DNA from: Gonocerus acuteangulatus | Lineage: Eukaryota; Arthropoda; Insecta; Hemiptera; Coreidae | Direction of reading: 5' to 3' | Assembly (NCBI GenBank): GCA_946811695.1 | Contig: OX328124.1 | Span: 88,761,972 to 88,825,971 of the forward strand | DNA: 64,000 nt | Notes under the pieces: model-generated | What the model was told of the DNA's origin: nothing | Database searches by the model: none | Seen by the model: only the letters and a program-made list of their open reading frames with translations | Translations under genes and position numbers: made by a program | Shown here: positions 30,637 to 43,877 of the stretch, in pieces | Layout: every line of letters begins with the position of its first letter | How positions within the stretch are numbered: position 1 is the first letter of the stretch

Positions 30637-30797
30637 AATATAAGGTCGTGGGTTCGATTCCCACTAGGGGTGGTGGCTTTTCTTTCGAAAAAAGAAAAGG
30701 CATCACCCCTATCCTGGCTAGAAAAGGGTGGTAACCTATAGATAACCCGTCCTAAAATTCGTAGTTAATAATAAATGGACGTTAAAATTTAAAAAAT
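30637..30797 (+). mobile_element. SINE2 fragment with TSD
   Basis: A B box (GGTTCGATTCCC), a GGCTTTTCTTTCG hairpin region, and the conserved body AAGGGTGGTAACCTATAG then GATAACCCG, ending AAATGGACGTTAAAATTTAA. AAAATAAT at 30629-30636 and 30798-30805 is the TSD. The opposite foldback arm gives the empty site. The head is 5'-truncated. Related minus-strand bodies lie at 45215 and 61930. Confidence 0.75.
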
Positions 30798-31024
30798 AAA
30801 ATAATATAACTTTATATTGTATTATTACTATAGCTATAATACCATACATGTGCATATACATCCACATATACACACACACATATATATATATATACACATA
30901 TATATATATGCATATACACACATACATACACAAACACACAAGGATACATATACATTTATATACCATACATTATGTATCCTTGTGTGTTTATGTATGTATG
31001 TGTGTATATGCATATATATATGTG

Positions 31025-31028
<4 letters not shown>

Positions 31029-31070
<42 letters not shown>
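31029..31070. repeat. (GT)n microsatellite
   Basis: About 20 GT units at the centre of the foldback, facing CA-rich sequence in the left half. Confidence 0.9.
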
Positions 31071-31072
<2 letters not shown>

Positions 31073-31417
31073 GATATATATGCGTGTGTATATGTGGATA
31101 TATATGCACATATATGGTATTATAGCTATAGTAATAATACAATATAAAGTTATATTATTTTAAAAACTTCATTTAGACACCTTAGTTTATGAATTTGTAC
31201 TTATTTACTAAAAAACTGTAATCTATAACATTGTGTTCCAATTTTTACTATTACCGTTTGCTTCATATATTCTAACTATTAATTATAACATTATGTTCCA
31301 ATCTATACTTTCACCGTTTGCTTTATAAATTCTAACTATTAATTAGACTAATTACTGTCCAACAACAGTCAAACAATATTAATTGTTATTAAGGAGTCAA
31401 ACAATATTAATGCATGT

Positions 31418-32400
<983 letters not shown>

Positions 32401-32439
32401 AGCTATTCAACTGCCTAGCGTCCTTCCTAGGGAGGGTTC

Positions 32440-32900
32440 TTTGTCTTTGATTTTGGTACTTAGAATTATGGGATACAGTTGAAACATTTTCTGCATGTTC
32501 GAGTTTCATCAACACTGATATGTTGAAATTTTTGTTACGTTTAGAGTAAAGGAAGAGTTAGAATAAAATATTTTATTAACAGACAAAAAAAGTTGTGGTA
32601 ACTTTGTATAATTTCGTTAGTATCTCGAAAACCGTTGACAATCTTGTGAAGCGGAAGATTACCATTCGGAAGCTTACTAAATGCTCTACAAAAAAGGTTC
32701 TGAAGAAAGTTTTAATTAGGCGATGTCAATCGGAGAAAAAAGTGCTTAAAGCTTTAAATTAATTGATTTCGTTTATTCCAATGGTTCTTTTTTTCTGTTT
32801 TATTTGTTGTTATTTTTTAATTGCTTATATTTGGATAATGTATTTGACAATAAAACTTGTTAAGTAAAATAACAAAAACAATTCATTGTTAAAAATATAT
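32440..32900 (+). repeat. Second, diverged family B tail
   Basis: TTTTATTAACAGACAAAAAAAG, GGCGATGTCAATCGGAGAAA and AAAACTTGTTAAGTAAAATA-type blocks align in order with 31920-32390. Confidence 0.6.
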
Positions 32901-34130
32901 CAGGCTGTACCGTATGAAATGTCAGTTTTGGATTTGTCGATTTCCTTCAAATGCCTTGAAACTGTCGAGGCTCCTACACCGAGTTCTTTGGCATATTCCC
33001 TAGTGTTTTTAATTGCTTATAGTAGTCAAATGTATTTGTCAATAAAACAGGATACGTATAATTAGAATCAATATTTTGTTTGTTAGAATTCGAAGATGCT
33101 GTATGAATATCTAGATTACAGTACTGGTGTTGATTTCGTTCTTTAGAATTATTCTTGGTATTCCCTATTTTCATTTGTTACCCATAGTTTTTTATTGTTA
33201 GTAGGTTTTTCTTATTGATTATAGAATATAAATCTATTTGGCTATAAAACAGGATACGTAAAATTAGTGACAATATTTCGGAGATTTCTGAGCGAAATAC
33301 TTTTAAGATTTTCTACCACCACGAACGGCTTTTTTCCTCTATTTTTATCCACTAGATAGGCTTTATTTTGCATATTATTCTATATAAGTTTTATTCAGCA
33401 GGGGATTCTGATGAAATGTCGTGTTTTTGCTGTGGATTTTAAATACGATGTATCTAAGATTGGATAACATTAGCGAGTCTACATAGTTAAGAACCGACAA
33501 CGGAAGATTACTTCTTGCTATGATTTAGTCTTCATATGTATATTAAGTCCTAAATCCAAAAAATAAACTTCACAACGGTTAGATACTATGAGCGAATATG
33601 GCGGTTCAATGCCCGTAGAAACAAGGGGGCCGCAGGAAATTTACCTGCTAAGAGTTAATCCTCAAGAGCTGTAAATATACCCCAGGTATCTGCCGACACA
33701 AATACAAAGCCTAGGCGGAGAGCACCCCAAAAACTCAGATCCAAACATAAGGTTATATACTAAATATTCATAAAGACTACTTAGTTGTAAACCGATTCAT
33801 CAATTAGCAATCAACAGTTTTCAACAAAGGTTATATACTAAATATTGATAAAAAGTATTTAATTAGAAAAAAAAACAATATTCCACAAGACTTGTTTTTG
33901 GTCCATTTGTGTCTACTCCATAGACTTAATTAGGTATATTATTCTATTGTAGTTGGGCAACTAAACTTTGTTTTATTTTGTTAAATAAAGTTTTTTTTCT
34001 TGACTTGTTATTCGTCAAGACTTTTATTTGTCCTTGTGTATTTACTAGATAGGTTTTATTCGGCATATTATTCTATATAGGCTATATTAGGCAGGGTATT
34101 CTACTCAATCTTGTGTACTTCTTCTTGATC
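32901..34130. other. Unassigned sequence
   Basis: No domain-bearing frame. CTATATAGGCTTTATTAGGC-type sequences recur loosely (33360, 34060, 34410), hinting at an old repeat. Confidence 0.35.
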
Positions 34131-34138
34131 CTTCTGTA

Positions 34139-34389
34139 CATGGGCGTATATAAAAACAATTTCGGGGGGGGGGGCTGAGACCATTTCCAGGGTATGGAAT
34201 ACTAAATATTTAGAGCTTGGAATAGTTTTAGGCAACTAAAACGCTATTACACGTAAAATAAAATATGTTTTATGAACTAAGTGATCTTATTTAATTTATT
34301 TTTAAGGGTTTTACGAGAAGTTTTTATCATCAATTCAAAATTTCGGGAGGGGCTGCAGCCCCCTCAGCCCCCCCTCATATACGCCCATG
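34139..34389 (+). mobile_element. hAT-like MITE with CATGGGCG ends
   Basis: The 251-bp element has inverted ends CATGGGCGTATAT and ATATACGCCCATG, a G-run near the left, and GCTGCAGCCCCCTCAGCC near the right. A perfect 8-bp TSD, CTTCTGTA, lies at 34131-34138 and 34390-34397, which fits the hAT superfamily. No transposase. Confidence 0.85.
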
Positions 34390-34631
34390 CTTCTGTATCC
34401 TCTAGAAAGGCTTTATTAGGCATATTTTGTATTGATTTATAGAGCTTTGCTTTAGAATGAGAGCCAGATTCTGTAATTTCCGCTTCTGTGTAAAAGTTAG
34501 CTACTGTCGGTGTCCCTGACGCCTTAATATAACTTTTATTCGAGAGGATTTTGACAATTTTCACGAGATATATAAAAAAAAAAAAAGTTTATTTCTTTTC
34601 TAAGCTTATCAAATGGCACTAGGGACATGAA

Positions 34632-34678
34632 CGGAACCGCGCTAAGATGCTGTAGTCCCTGCGAGTCGGACTTTTTAT
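34632..34678 (-). repeat. Family B terminal hairpin motif
   Basis: GGAACCGCGCTAAG, GTAGTCCC and GAGTCGGAC plus a T-run, as at 7293. It could be the far end of the family B complex starting at 31418. Confidence 0.55.
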
Positions 34679-34679
34679 T

Positions 34680-35381
34680 TTAGCAGAATTAGGTTCGACT
34701 TTGAGGGCTTATTGCCTCAGACGCCGTAGACTCAGGCGACCTGCTCTATCAGCGCAGGAGTCCTGTAAAGTACCTTTAAAAATACTATTAAATAATTATG
34801 ATTAAGTAGCATTTTTTTTTAAGTTAAAGGAATTTATTCATTAAAGCAATTTTATTTTTAAGTATTTTGGCTTAGGCAAACCCAAATAAAACTAAACAGT
34901 TTTGCTGGTGAGAAAATGTGTTTGACTTTTAAGGTTCTATTTGAATGTTGGTGAAAGTTTTAGGATAAAGAGTGGGCTATTTAAATTCAAAGTGGTTTGC
35001 TTCCTTCGCCGACAGAATGGATAAATTGCTGAAGGAACTAATGCAAAGACTATTCTGCTTCTCCGACGTCTGTCCTTGTATAAAGAGTGAAAATACTTTT
35101 TCCATTTAGGCTTGATTCTACGATATATCCTTTCCCCTTTTATTTTAAGCAAATGTAATTGTTGCTTCTTGGATGAAGTTTGAATTTTTAAAAGAAATGC
35201 ATTTGTGAAAAAGTCGATTTAGCAGCATAGAATAAAATAAGCATACATCTTAACGTCAGAAGCTACAAATCATGTGCAATGTCTAATCTTATCTAAGAAG
35301 CCCTTAGACTAGCTACAAGATTGAGATAGCTAGTTATAGTAAATCTAATGGCTCATCTCGTCTCATGACACTGGCTGGGAA
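34680..35381. other. Unassigned sequence
   Basis: The minus frame at 34937-35152 has no recognised domain. Confidence 0.35.
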
Positions 35382-35775
35382 AATTTCAGGGGGGCTGAGA
35401 GCATTTCGGGGGTATGGAATACTAACAATCTAGAACTTGGAATAGTTGGCGAATTAAAACGCTATTACACCCAAAACTATTATTTTTTCTGCACTAATTG
35501 ATCTTATTTAATTTATTTTTAAGGTTTTTATGACAAATTTTTGCCGATTTGAGGGGGGCTGCGGCCTCCCCAGCACCCCCCTCCCCCCCTAGATACGCCC
35601 AAGGCAGAGAACATTTGGGGGCTATGGTATACTAACAATCTAGAACTTGGAATAGTTAGCCAATTAAAACGTTATTACAACCAATAAAAAATATTTTTTC
35701 TGAACTAAGTGATCTTATTTAATTTATTTTTAAGGTTCTTATGATACATATTTACCCCTTACGTACGCCCATGTT
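35382..35775 (+). mobile_element. Two tandem CATGGGCG-type MITE fragments
   Basis: GGTATGGAATACTAACAATC at 35413 and GCTATGGTATACTAACAATC at 35622 start two copies of the body seen at 34139. The first ends TAGATACGCCCA (35591) and the second ACGTACGCCCATG (35763-35775). Left ends are missing. Confidence 0.7.
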
Positions 35776-37525
35776 AGGTTCTGTTGAGAATAAAAATTAG
35801 ACGCAAAAATCTCACTCTTACATACATAAGAGTAATTCTAATTTTAAATGGAAGACACTCCTATGGAAGACGCTTTTACAGAAAACACAGCCTAGGAACT
35901 AAATGGACTTTCATGGTCCTTCATTTAATTTACCAACGGCTGGAGCTGATAAAGTATTTCAGCTGCCTAATGCAGGATGATGGGAGTTAAGTTATAGAAT
36001 TACAAAAACAAAGATTACAGAAGCCGCTGTTTCAGTTACTGCTATTTTTTTAAAATTCTGTTGATCCTGTATAGATTTCATGATGGAGCTAAAGACTAAA
36101 GACTTTGCAGCCTGTTTCAATAGGGATAGCTACCATATTGATTTCCCTTGATAACAGCCATGAATACTATTCTGTCCTAGATAATGTCTTCCATCAATGG
36201 CTTCCGAACAGAGTATCCGAGTCTTGTCACGTGAATAGCAATTACAGGGATGAGATGTGCTGGCGGCTAACTTCGATAGTACCACCTGCGAGAAGTCGCT
36301 TTGTTACAAACTAATCTTAGTCCGACTGTTTTACTCCTCCAGATGTCAATAACTAACGTGTAACTTATGACGTTCTGTCACATGAGTACCTGTCTCATTT
36401 TCTTCTATGATACTCTCAGAATTGTAGTTTGCATTCACCAACGGTATTTGTTTACTTCGATAATATTCGGCCGTTTAGTTCATAGATATTTTGCTAAGGG
36501 TGTAAAACACTACGATTATTTGAAGAAGAAATATTATTCAATCGATAATGGATTTTTGACATTATGTATTATTATATTTTTAATAGCAATGCTTAAATAA
36601 TATAATAATAATATTTTGGAATTTACTTTTATTATTTTAATTTTCTTGTTTGGCTTTTGAATTTTTGATTGAGGGTGCACTCTAGAACGTTCAATGTTTA
36701 GTGAATTTATGAGTAATGCAGCATGCGGATTATGCAGTGCAAACTTAACTTAACATGGATGGGGCATTTAGAATTAGATTTTTCCTTTCTCCCACTTTTC
36801 AGCAATCTATATTTTACCTATGTTCATAAAATTATAAGATGTTGTTACTTTTACGAAGATCAGATAATCTTGTATTTATGAAATATTGTGTTTTTTTTTT
36901 AATCTTTCTTCATCGCTAGATAAAGATTCAGTATCTGATAATGCAGACGAAAGTGCACTGAAATTAGAAATGGTTCGACTCAAAAGAAAACTTCATCTTC
37001 CATATAGATTTATATTTTGCTAAGGGCACTTCAACATCTAGGCCATTAGTGTCATATTCCATATAATGTAAAATCTATATTTACAAGCAGTCAAGCACTG
37101 TTTTCTCCAGGAGGGTTCTCCTATTGTATTTTGCAGCCGTTTTCGAAATATTTAAGACGATAAACGAAACGCTACAACTTCCTCAAGCGGGTTAATAACA
37201 CTGTTCTGCACGAAAATCCTCCTTCAAACCAAAACATGCTTTCTTACTGTTTTCAAATGTGCTGAACACGAATTTGAAGTCAGATTCTGTCTATCACGCA
37301 CAGTTTCTTGAGAAATTCTAGTTTTTTATCCAAAAATGTGAGTTTTTTGTAAATTTGACGAATTTTTTTTGGCATCAAAACATAGTGAAAAAAATTCAAA
37401 AGCCCGATGATTTTGAGCGTAATGAAGTATATTTGAACGAAAAAAAAAATTGATGGGAATATTACAAGTGGTTGAAGAAATATGGCTAAAAGTGTTTTTT
37501 CAGTTTTTGATCTTGAGGCAGGGAT
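35776..37525. other. Unassigned sequence
   Basis: No frame here (35784-35990, 36105-36314, 36367-36600) shows a recognisable domain. Confidence 0.35.
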
Positions 37526-38254
37526 TTGGTCTCTACCTGGATCTTTAGGGGAATGACCTTCCCCTCTAAATTTTGTTGTTTTTTGTTCGAGTGGGACAGC
37601 AGAAAAAGAGGAGACCATTATGTCGTAAAAAAATGGCCAGAGCGTAAGGAAAAAGTAGGTGAAAAAAACATTACCAATCCTCCATTAGTGGACAAAAACC
37701 AAATAATTTTACCCCCAGTCCACATAAAATTGGGGCTAATGAAAAACTTCGTAAAAGCGATGGACAAGGAAGGAGAAGGTTTCATGTACTTAAAACAAAA
37801 ATTTTCCGCATCTCAGTGATGCTAAGATAAAGGAGGGAATTTTTGTAGGACCCCAAATTCGACATCTACTCAAGGACCTCACTTTTGAAGCAAAGTTAAA
37901 TACTACTGAGAAAAAGGCTTGGATTACTTTTCGTGAGGTATGTGCTAAGTTTTTGGGAAACGAAAAATCTAGAGACTACCGAAAAATAACCAAGAACTGC
38001 TTACTTCATATAAAACATTGGGATGCAATATGTCCTTAAAAATACATTTCCTGCATAGTCACCTAGACTTTTTCGCCCCAAATTTGGGTGCAGTTTCAGA
38101 CGAACATGGAGAACGATTCCACCAAGACATATCCAGAATGGAAAAAAGATATACTGGCAAATGGAATGAGAAGATGCTGGCGGATTACTGCTGGACACTG
38201 CAGCGGGAGACAGAGGAGGAAGAGTACAAAAGAAAAAAAAAAAATACTCATTGA
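37526..38254 (+). pseudogene. Decayed member of a conserved multi-copy family (HFLHSHLDFF type)
   Basis: Three frames joined by two frameshifts give one protein: PPVHIKLGLMKNFVKAMDKE (to 37816), DAKIKEGIFVGPQIRHLLKD and AWITFREVCAKFLGN (about 37818-38036), then MSLKIHFLHSHLDFFAPN and SDEHGERFHQDISRMEKRY (38033-38254), ending in a basic tail. I recognise this as a family found in many near-identical copies in arthropod and cnidarian genomes, probably carried by a transposable element. Its biochemical role is not known to me. The breaks lie after KFSA (~37815) and after LLHIKH (~38020). It is clearly not functional here. Confidence 0.7.
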
Positions 38255-38864
38255 CGATGTGTGTATATTTTTTGAGTTGTGTCATATCTAGTATTATACC
38301 TGATAGCATGCAGGATTCAATTAATTATATTTTACCGTTGAAAAAGAAAAAAAAATCTGTTATAATAAAGACAATAATTTTCCAAGTTTCTCCTCTTTTC
38401 TCTCAAAATCAGAGGGTGATAGAATTTTTCTGAGTTCAGATTCGGACTCAGCACACCTGAAAACATGAGAAACAGGCAAAATTGTTCAAGGGAGGGGAGA
38501 AAAGTTTTTTTTTTTGCAGAACAGTGTAATTTATTTCATTTAGCAACGGATGCTATACTCAAAACTTCTCAGTAACAAAATATCTTAGTTTGACGAATTT
38601 AGGATATCTGAAAAACATTTTAGACAAGACGATATTTACGATTGTCCCCAAAGAACAAATGTCCTAAATTATCAGTTAAAAATGTATTACGTTTAAAGTT
38701 GGTTCCTTCTATTTTCCAAGTAAAAAATATTTATAAATAGAATACCTGGAAGCCAAATGTTGTAAAACAATTCGGTATCCCAATTACCGATTTGTTAAAC
38801 TTATTTTTTTTTCTTTAATGTTTAACGGCAATGCAACCACTTTGGGGTCATTTATGCCTCAGTT
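38255..38864. other. Unassigned AT-rich sequence
   Basis: This follows the pseudogene and could include its 3' UTR. Nothing else recognised. Confidence 0.35.
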
Positions 38865-38952
38865 AACCTTCTTGAAAATATGTTCCAATATCCAAATAAT
38901 TTGTCTGTTCAAGAAGGAAGGTTAACCTTCTTGAACAGAAACATTATTTGGA
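38865..38952. repeat. Short foldback
   Basis: CCAAATAAT, CTGTTCAAGAAGG and their complements form a long imperfect stem around 38915. GTTAACCTTCTTGAA also occurs once more just upstream at 38870. Confidence 0.6.
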
Positions 38953-39078
38953 TGTTGTACCACATTTTAAGACCTGAGACTGAGATCAATTAGGTTTAAT
39001 TATTAAACGCAGATTTAAACATACCCTGGAAAAGTCTGTTTACTCAATACATTCTGATTTTTCGAAGTTGATAAAATA

Positions 39079-39152
39079 CGGGGGGCCTCCCGTGGTCTAG
39101 TGGCTAGCGCGCTAGATTCATTACCGGGAGATGGTGGGTTCTATCCCCACCG
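39079..39152 (+). mobile_element. SINE1 head, 3'-truncated
   Basis: A box TGGTCTAGTGG and B box GGTTCTATCCC match SINE1. The copy stops at CGGCGC, where GCGCACAGTGGGC sequence begins. Loss of the 3' half suggests interruption or recombination with the GCGCACAGTGGG element. Confidence 0.75.
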
Positions 39153-39899
39153 GCGCACAGTGGGCAAAACGTCTATTTTACGGCGACAAAAGTCGAAAAT
39201 GTAATATGATCGTAAAAAGTCAATTTACGTGTCAACACGTGCTCAAGTCTTCTATTCATTGAAAACAGAACAAGTTATTTAGCTGGTTTAACCCAAACCT
39301 GTTTAAGACAATAAGGAAGGCAACCATTGCTAGTCACTTCCACTTCCTCTGTTATTCTTGTTCCAACTACAGTCTTTGTAAGGTGTGTTTTAAAAATTGT
39401 GTGCAAATTTTATAAATTCTTTTCACAATCAAAGGGGGAAAAATATTAGTGAACTTATTATTACTAAATGGTTCATATTTTGTTGATTACTTACGTTTGA
39501 GTAAGGTTTAAAAAAAAGTTCCACAAAGTTCCAGTTACAAATATTTTTTTTAAAAAAAGCCTTAAGCTTCTACTTTACTGGCTTGACACTTTCAGCTCCC
39601 CCTTCTTCCCCCTTTTAATGTAAATTTAAATTTAGTTTAGGTAGTCAGATAGAAGCTGAAGAATCCGTGGCGCACAGTGGGCGAAAATCACCTTTTAGGT
39701 GGACGAAATTCAAAAAAATACTTTTACTTAATATTGTCTAGTATTATTTGAAAGAAGGTAAAATGTAAATATTTACTCTCTTGGATCATCAACGGTCGAC
39801 GGAAGGGAATATTAATCGGACTAAGAAAGGGAACATTTTTCCCAGTGTTTATTGCAGTTTTGTTCTTGTAATTACTTTTCCATTTTTTTTTTTAACAGA
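39153..39899. other. Unassigned; GCGCACAGTGGGC motif twice
   Basis: GGCGCACAGTGGGCAAAA at 39151 and GGCGCACAGTGGGCGAAAA at 39665 are in direct orientation ~515 bp apart. They could be ends of two related DNA elements. Confidence 0.4.
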
Positions 39900-40076
39900 A
39901 ACTACACGCGATTGTTTAAATTTCATGTTACCTACGTAGATGTAATTAGCCTATAGAAATGTAGTTTACCATATGATCAACTTCAAGAACTGTCATTAGA
40001 AAATGAGGCTGACGATACTGACTCGTCAGAAGAAAATGCTGAAGGATGTAGCAGTATTGAATCAGACGATGATTGA
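39900..40076 (+). pseudogene. Possible terminal-exon remnant with acidic tail
   Basis: A T-rich tract ending AACAG (39884-39899) resembles a splice acceptor. The frame that follows has one internal TAG. It then reads LPYDQLQELSLENEAD and a tail of Asp, Glu and Ser ending SSIESDDD before TGA at 40074-40076. No family recognised. It may be chance or the end of a transposon gene. Confidence 0.3.
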
Positions 40077-40256
40077 TGGATAATTCGTTTTCAGTGCAAA
40101 ATATAATTGTATATATTTGTTATCATTAAAAAAGAAACAAGTCAGTACAATCACTTTTTTCTTTAAGTTGCTAGTCTATTTTTGTTATTTATTTTCGAAT
40201 TATAGCCTATGTATTATTTTTTATGAATATATGTTTTATGTGTATGTAAATAATAG

Positions 40257-41436
40257 ATGCAAAAATCCGCTTCTGCAACCTCAAACATGGTTATCGATAG
40301 CCTAGAGAGTATGAACAAGCGTCGAAACAATATCGATTCTTCAACAGCTGCTAAGAGGTATAAAGTCAACACCATTCAATTACATAATAGATTTCAACCT
40401 CTTTCTGACTCTTTACCCAATAATGAACCTATTATTAATAACTCAGCTGTAAATTCTATAAATTCAAATACAAATAATAATTCTGGGAAAACGTGGATAC
40501 CACCTATATTTTTATTTGATGCAATTAATGTTCAGGAAATTAACCGTGATCTCAAGCAACTCACTAAAGACCCACCAGATATTAAATTGGTAAATAAAAA
40601 ACTTAAAATATCCCTTAAATCTACAGATGATTTCCAAGCTGTTACTCGCTTCCTTTGGTGAAGCTAAGCTCCAATATTTTACCTACGTACAGCCAGATGA
40701 CCGTAAGTTGAACGTAGTTATTCGAGGAGTACCAGAATGCTTTTCTGAGCAAGAAATTAAAGATGAGCAGTCTCCAAACTACCCAATAGTTAAAGTTGTT
40801 AGATTAACAAATAGATCAGGCCAACCAATTCCTTTAGTATCTGTAGTTGCTGAAAAAAATGCTGCTGGCAAACACATTTTTGAACTTACCCGTCTTCTTG
40901 ATACTGTGGTGTCCGTAGAGCCACGTAAAAAATCGCAACATGTTCGCTGCACAAATTGTCAAATTTGGGGCCATAGCAAGTTATCTTGTAGGCTCTCTAT
41001 CAAATGTACATATTGCTCTGGTGGCCACCATTCTTCTCAATGCGATGCGAAAACCCCCAAATGCCCTAATTGTGACGAGGAACATCCTGCTACCTCAAAA
41101 AACTGTTTTGCATTTGTGCGCTATGCTTCCTTCAAGTCTTCCAAGAAATCTGCCCAGGAAAGCAGGCCTCCACCCCCTCCTCCACCAGATCCTGAATTTC
41201 TGCGATCCCAGTTTAATGGTCCTGTTCCTTCTGTACCAACCTGGCCTCATAGGAAACCCAAGACTAGAAACCAAGAAGATACTCCAAGAAATAATGACTC
41301 TAATACAGATCATACTTCCACAGTCACCGAGTTTATTATAAATGTTGTAAAGGAAATTATAACACCATACATCCCTCAAATAAAGACATTCATTACTAAA
41401 TTATTCGGAGAATTTTTCACTGCTTCTCATGGCTAA
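40257..41436 (+). pseudogene. Jockey-like ORF1 (gag) with zinc knuckles
   Basis: ORF1 would bind LINE RNA in the ribonucleoprotein. It starts at ATG 40257. The N-terminal ~90 residues are Asn/Ser rich. A frameshift at about 40655 (after DDFQAVTRF) moves to the frame that runs to 41436. That frame has a conserved LNVVIRGVPEC block before the knuckles, then CTNCQIWGHSKLSC, CTYCSGGHHSSQC and CPNCDEEHPATSKNC, and a proline-rich stretch. ORF1 stop and ORF2 start overlap as ATGGCTAA (41429-41436), suggesting coupled translation. Confidence 0.88.
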
Positions 41437-43877
41437 CCATCCCATACCATTACCTCTTGACCGGCTTCAAATAGTTAATTGGAACTGCAACGGACTCAAA
41501 AATAAATTGCTGGGTTTTAAGGAATTCCTGCAGCGTCTCCAAATTCCCGTAGCTTGCCTTAGTGAGACTCACCTGACTTATAAGGACAAAATTTCCATTA
41601 GCAATTATAAAGTCTATTGAAAAGATAGGGACTCTAACGTTGCTCGAGGAGGAGTTGCTGTAGTAGTAAGGAATGATGTTAAACATGACGAATTGCGACT
41701 TGCTGATTTTACGGACTTGGACTGCTGTGGGATTCGGTTTTACCTGCAAAATACCTCTGTGAACCTTCTGGCGGGCTATCTAAGGCCTACAGACCAAATC
41801 AAAGAATCAGACCTGGACATCGTCTTCAACTCCGGCCCAACACTCCTCACGGGGGACTTCAACTCCAAGAATACACTCTGGGGCTGTCGAATAACCAACA
41901 GGAATGGAAGGCGGCTCATGGATTACATATCTAATATTGGAGGAGTTGTTTTATCAGCTGACGAGCCGACCTTCTACCCCTCCCAGTTAGGTTACCAGCC
42001 AGAAATATTGGACATTGCAATAGCCAAAGACATAAATTTTCCAATTCTGAGTACTGTGCTTTTTGAATTAGAGTCAGATCATCTCCCAGTTTTAATGTCC
42101 ACCCAAGAATATTTTAGAGCACGTCCAGTCATGGAAAAATTAACAAACGGAAAAATCAACTGGGACATTTTTAAATCTCATCTAAAAGAACATTTGATCA
42201 TTCCAGTATCATATAACACCATAAATGAAATAGATATTGCTGTGGAATATTTCAAAAATATTGTATATGACGCTATATTTGTCTCAACTACAGTATACTT
42301 TTGCGACCCCCGAAAAAGACCTCGCAGTTTCATTCCTTCTAATATTTTGGATATAATTAGAGAAAAGAATAGATGGCGCCGTCTCTGGAGTAGGACTCGG
42401 GATCCAGACGCTAAAGCACATTTTAACCACCTTGCCAGAAAAGTTAAAAAAGAGCTCAACGACTTCAGAATAAATAAGTAACAGGAGTTTCTGAGTGACC
42501 TAACTAGTGGCGATGATCGGGTTTGGAAGAAAACCAGACGGCTTCTTCGTCCCAACATCTCTACACCACCTCTACGAAAGGATAATATCTTGCTAACTTC
42601 AGATGAGGAGAAATGCAATTTATTTGCAGATCACCTTGGAAATATTCTAGACCCAAATGATGTACCCGGAAATCTTAACCATGAAACACTCCCGAATAAT
42701 ATGCATATTAAATTTATTTCCCTAAATGAACTAAAAGCAGTTATTCAGAAACTTCCTCGAAAAAAAGCTCCAGGTGAAGTCCGAATCCCTAATATCGTCC
42801 TTAAAAATCTACCAACAAAAGCCCTGGCCTTCTTAGTAGGATTATTCAATGCCGCTCTGCGTTCTGGCTATTTTCCAAGAAGTTGGAAAAATGGTATCAT
42901 CCTGATGTTTCAAAAGCCAGGAAAGCCAAAGGATGAGCCCTCAAGCTACAGGCCAATTACTTTATTAAACACTACTTGCAAAGTTTTTGAAACCTTAATT
43001 AATAATCGTATACAGTCCCACATTTCCGAACATCACATATTGCCTACTCACCAATTTGGCTTAAAAAAAAAAACACTACAGTTCACCAGCTCCATAGACT
43101 AACAGAAGCAATCACACGCTCATTCGAAGAAAAGAAGTATTGCTGCGCGATTTCCTTGGACGTTGCTGCAGCATTTGACTCTGTAAGCCACAATTTCCTA
43201 AAATTAAAGACGCATCAAATACGCTTGCCACCATATTTACAAACGACATTGACATCCTTCCTTCAAGGCAGAACTTTTCAAGTACGTGTTAACTCAACCC
43301 TCAGTACAAGAAGAAATTGCAAAGTCGGCGTTCCTCAAGGTTCAGTCCAACTCTATTTAATATATACTGCTACGACATATCGACTCCTTCGACTGCAGAC
43401 ATAGGTACATTTGCTGACGACACCTTACTGTATACTTCATACTCCGACTTACCAACAGCTATTAGAAACCTACAGACTGCAACATACGTAATATTACAAT
43501 GGTTCGACTCCTCGAAACTCAAAATTAACCCAGTCAAAACCAAAACTAAAATATTTTCTCTCCGCAAATTTCAGACAGACTCAAATATTTACATTAATAA
43601 CCACATAATTCCTTGGAACACAAAAGACGAGCCATTGAAATACCTCGGACATCTTCTTGACACTAAACTGACATGGGACACCCATATAAAAACTAAACTG
43701 ACACAGGCCTACCAAAGACTTGGACAGCTTTACCCCATGATTAAATAACATACTTCACTAAAACCACATACGACAATAATGCTCTACAAGACTTTAATTC
43801 GACCCCTCATTACGTACGGAGCACCTGTCTGGATGGGAGCCACGAAGACGCAGATTAACAAGATCCAGAAGTTTCAA
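41429..43877 (+). pseudogene. Jockey-like ORF2: endonuclease and reverse transcriptase
   Basis: It starts at ATG 41429. The APE-like endonuclease shows VNWNCNGLKNK, CLSETHL (catalytic Glu), RGGVAVVVR, LLTGDFNSKNTLWGC and ESDHLPV. The RT shows KAPGEVRIPNIV, SSYRPITLLNTTCKVFE, motif A ISLDVAAAFDSVSHN, motif B VGVPQGSV-SPTLFN and motif C TFADDTLLY. One reading frame spans 41429-43102 with stops at 41618-41620 (TGA) and 42479-42481 (TAA). It is then lost in the A11 run at 43063, regained, and disrupted by a 7-nt loss within motif B. After a TAA at 43746 it still reads YGAPVWMGATKTQINKIQKF before the break at 43877. No RNase H, as usual for Jockey. Confidence 0.9.

Larger units (their letters stand above)
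40257..43877 (+). mobile_element. Jockey-like LINE, decayed
   Basis: A two-ORF LINE: gag-like ORF1 with three zinc knuckles, then ORF2 with endonuclease and RT and no RNase H. Damage includes a frameshift in ORF1, in-frame stops at 41618, 42479 and 43746, a slip in an A11 run (43063-43073) and a 7-nt deletion near 43345. The RT-distal region stops at 43877, where a SINE1-like tail follows. Confidence 0.88.
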
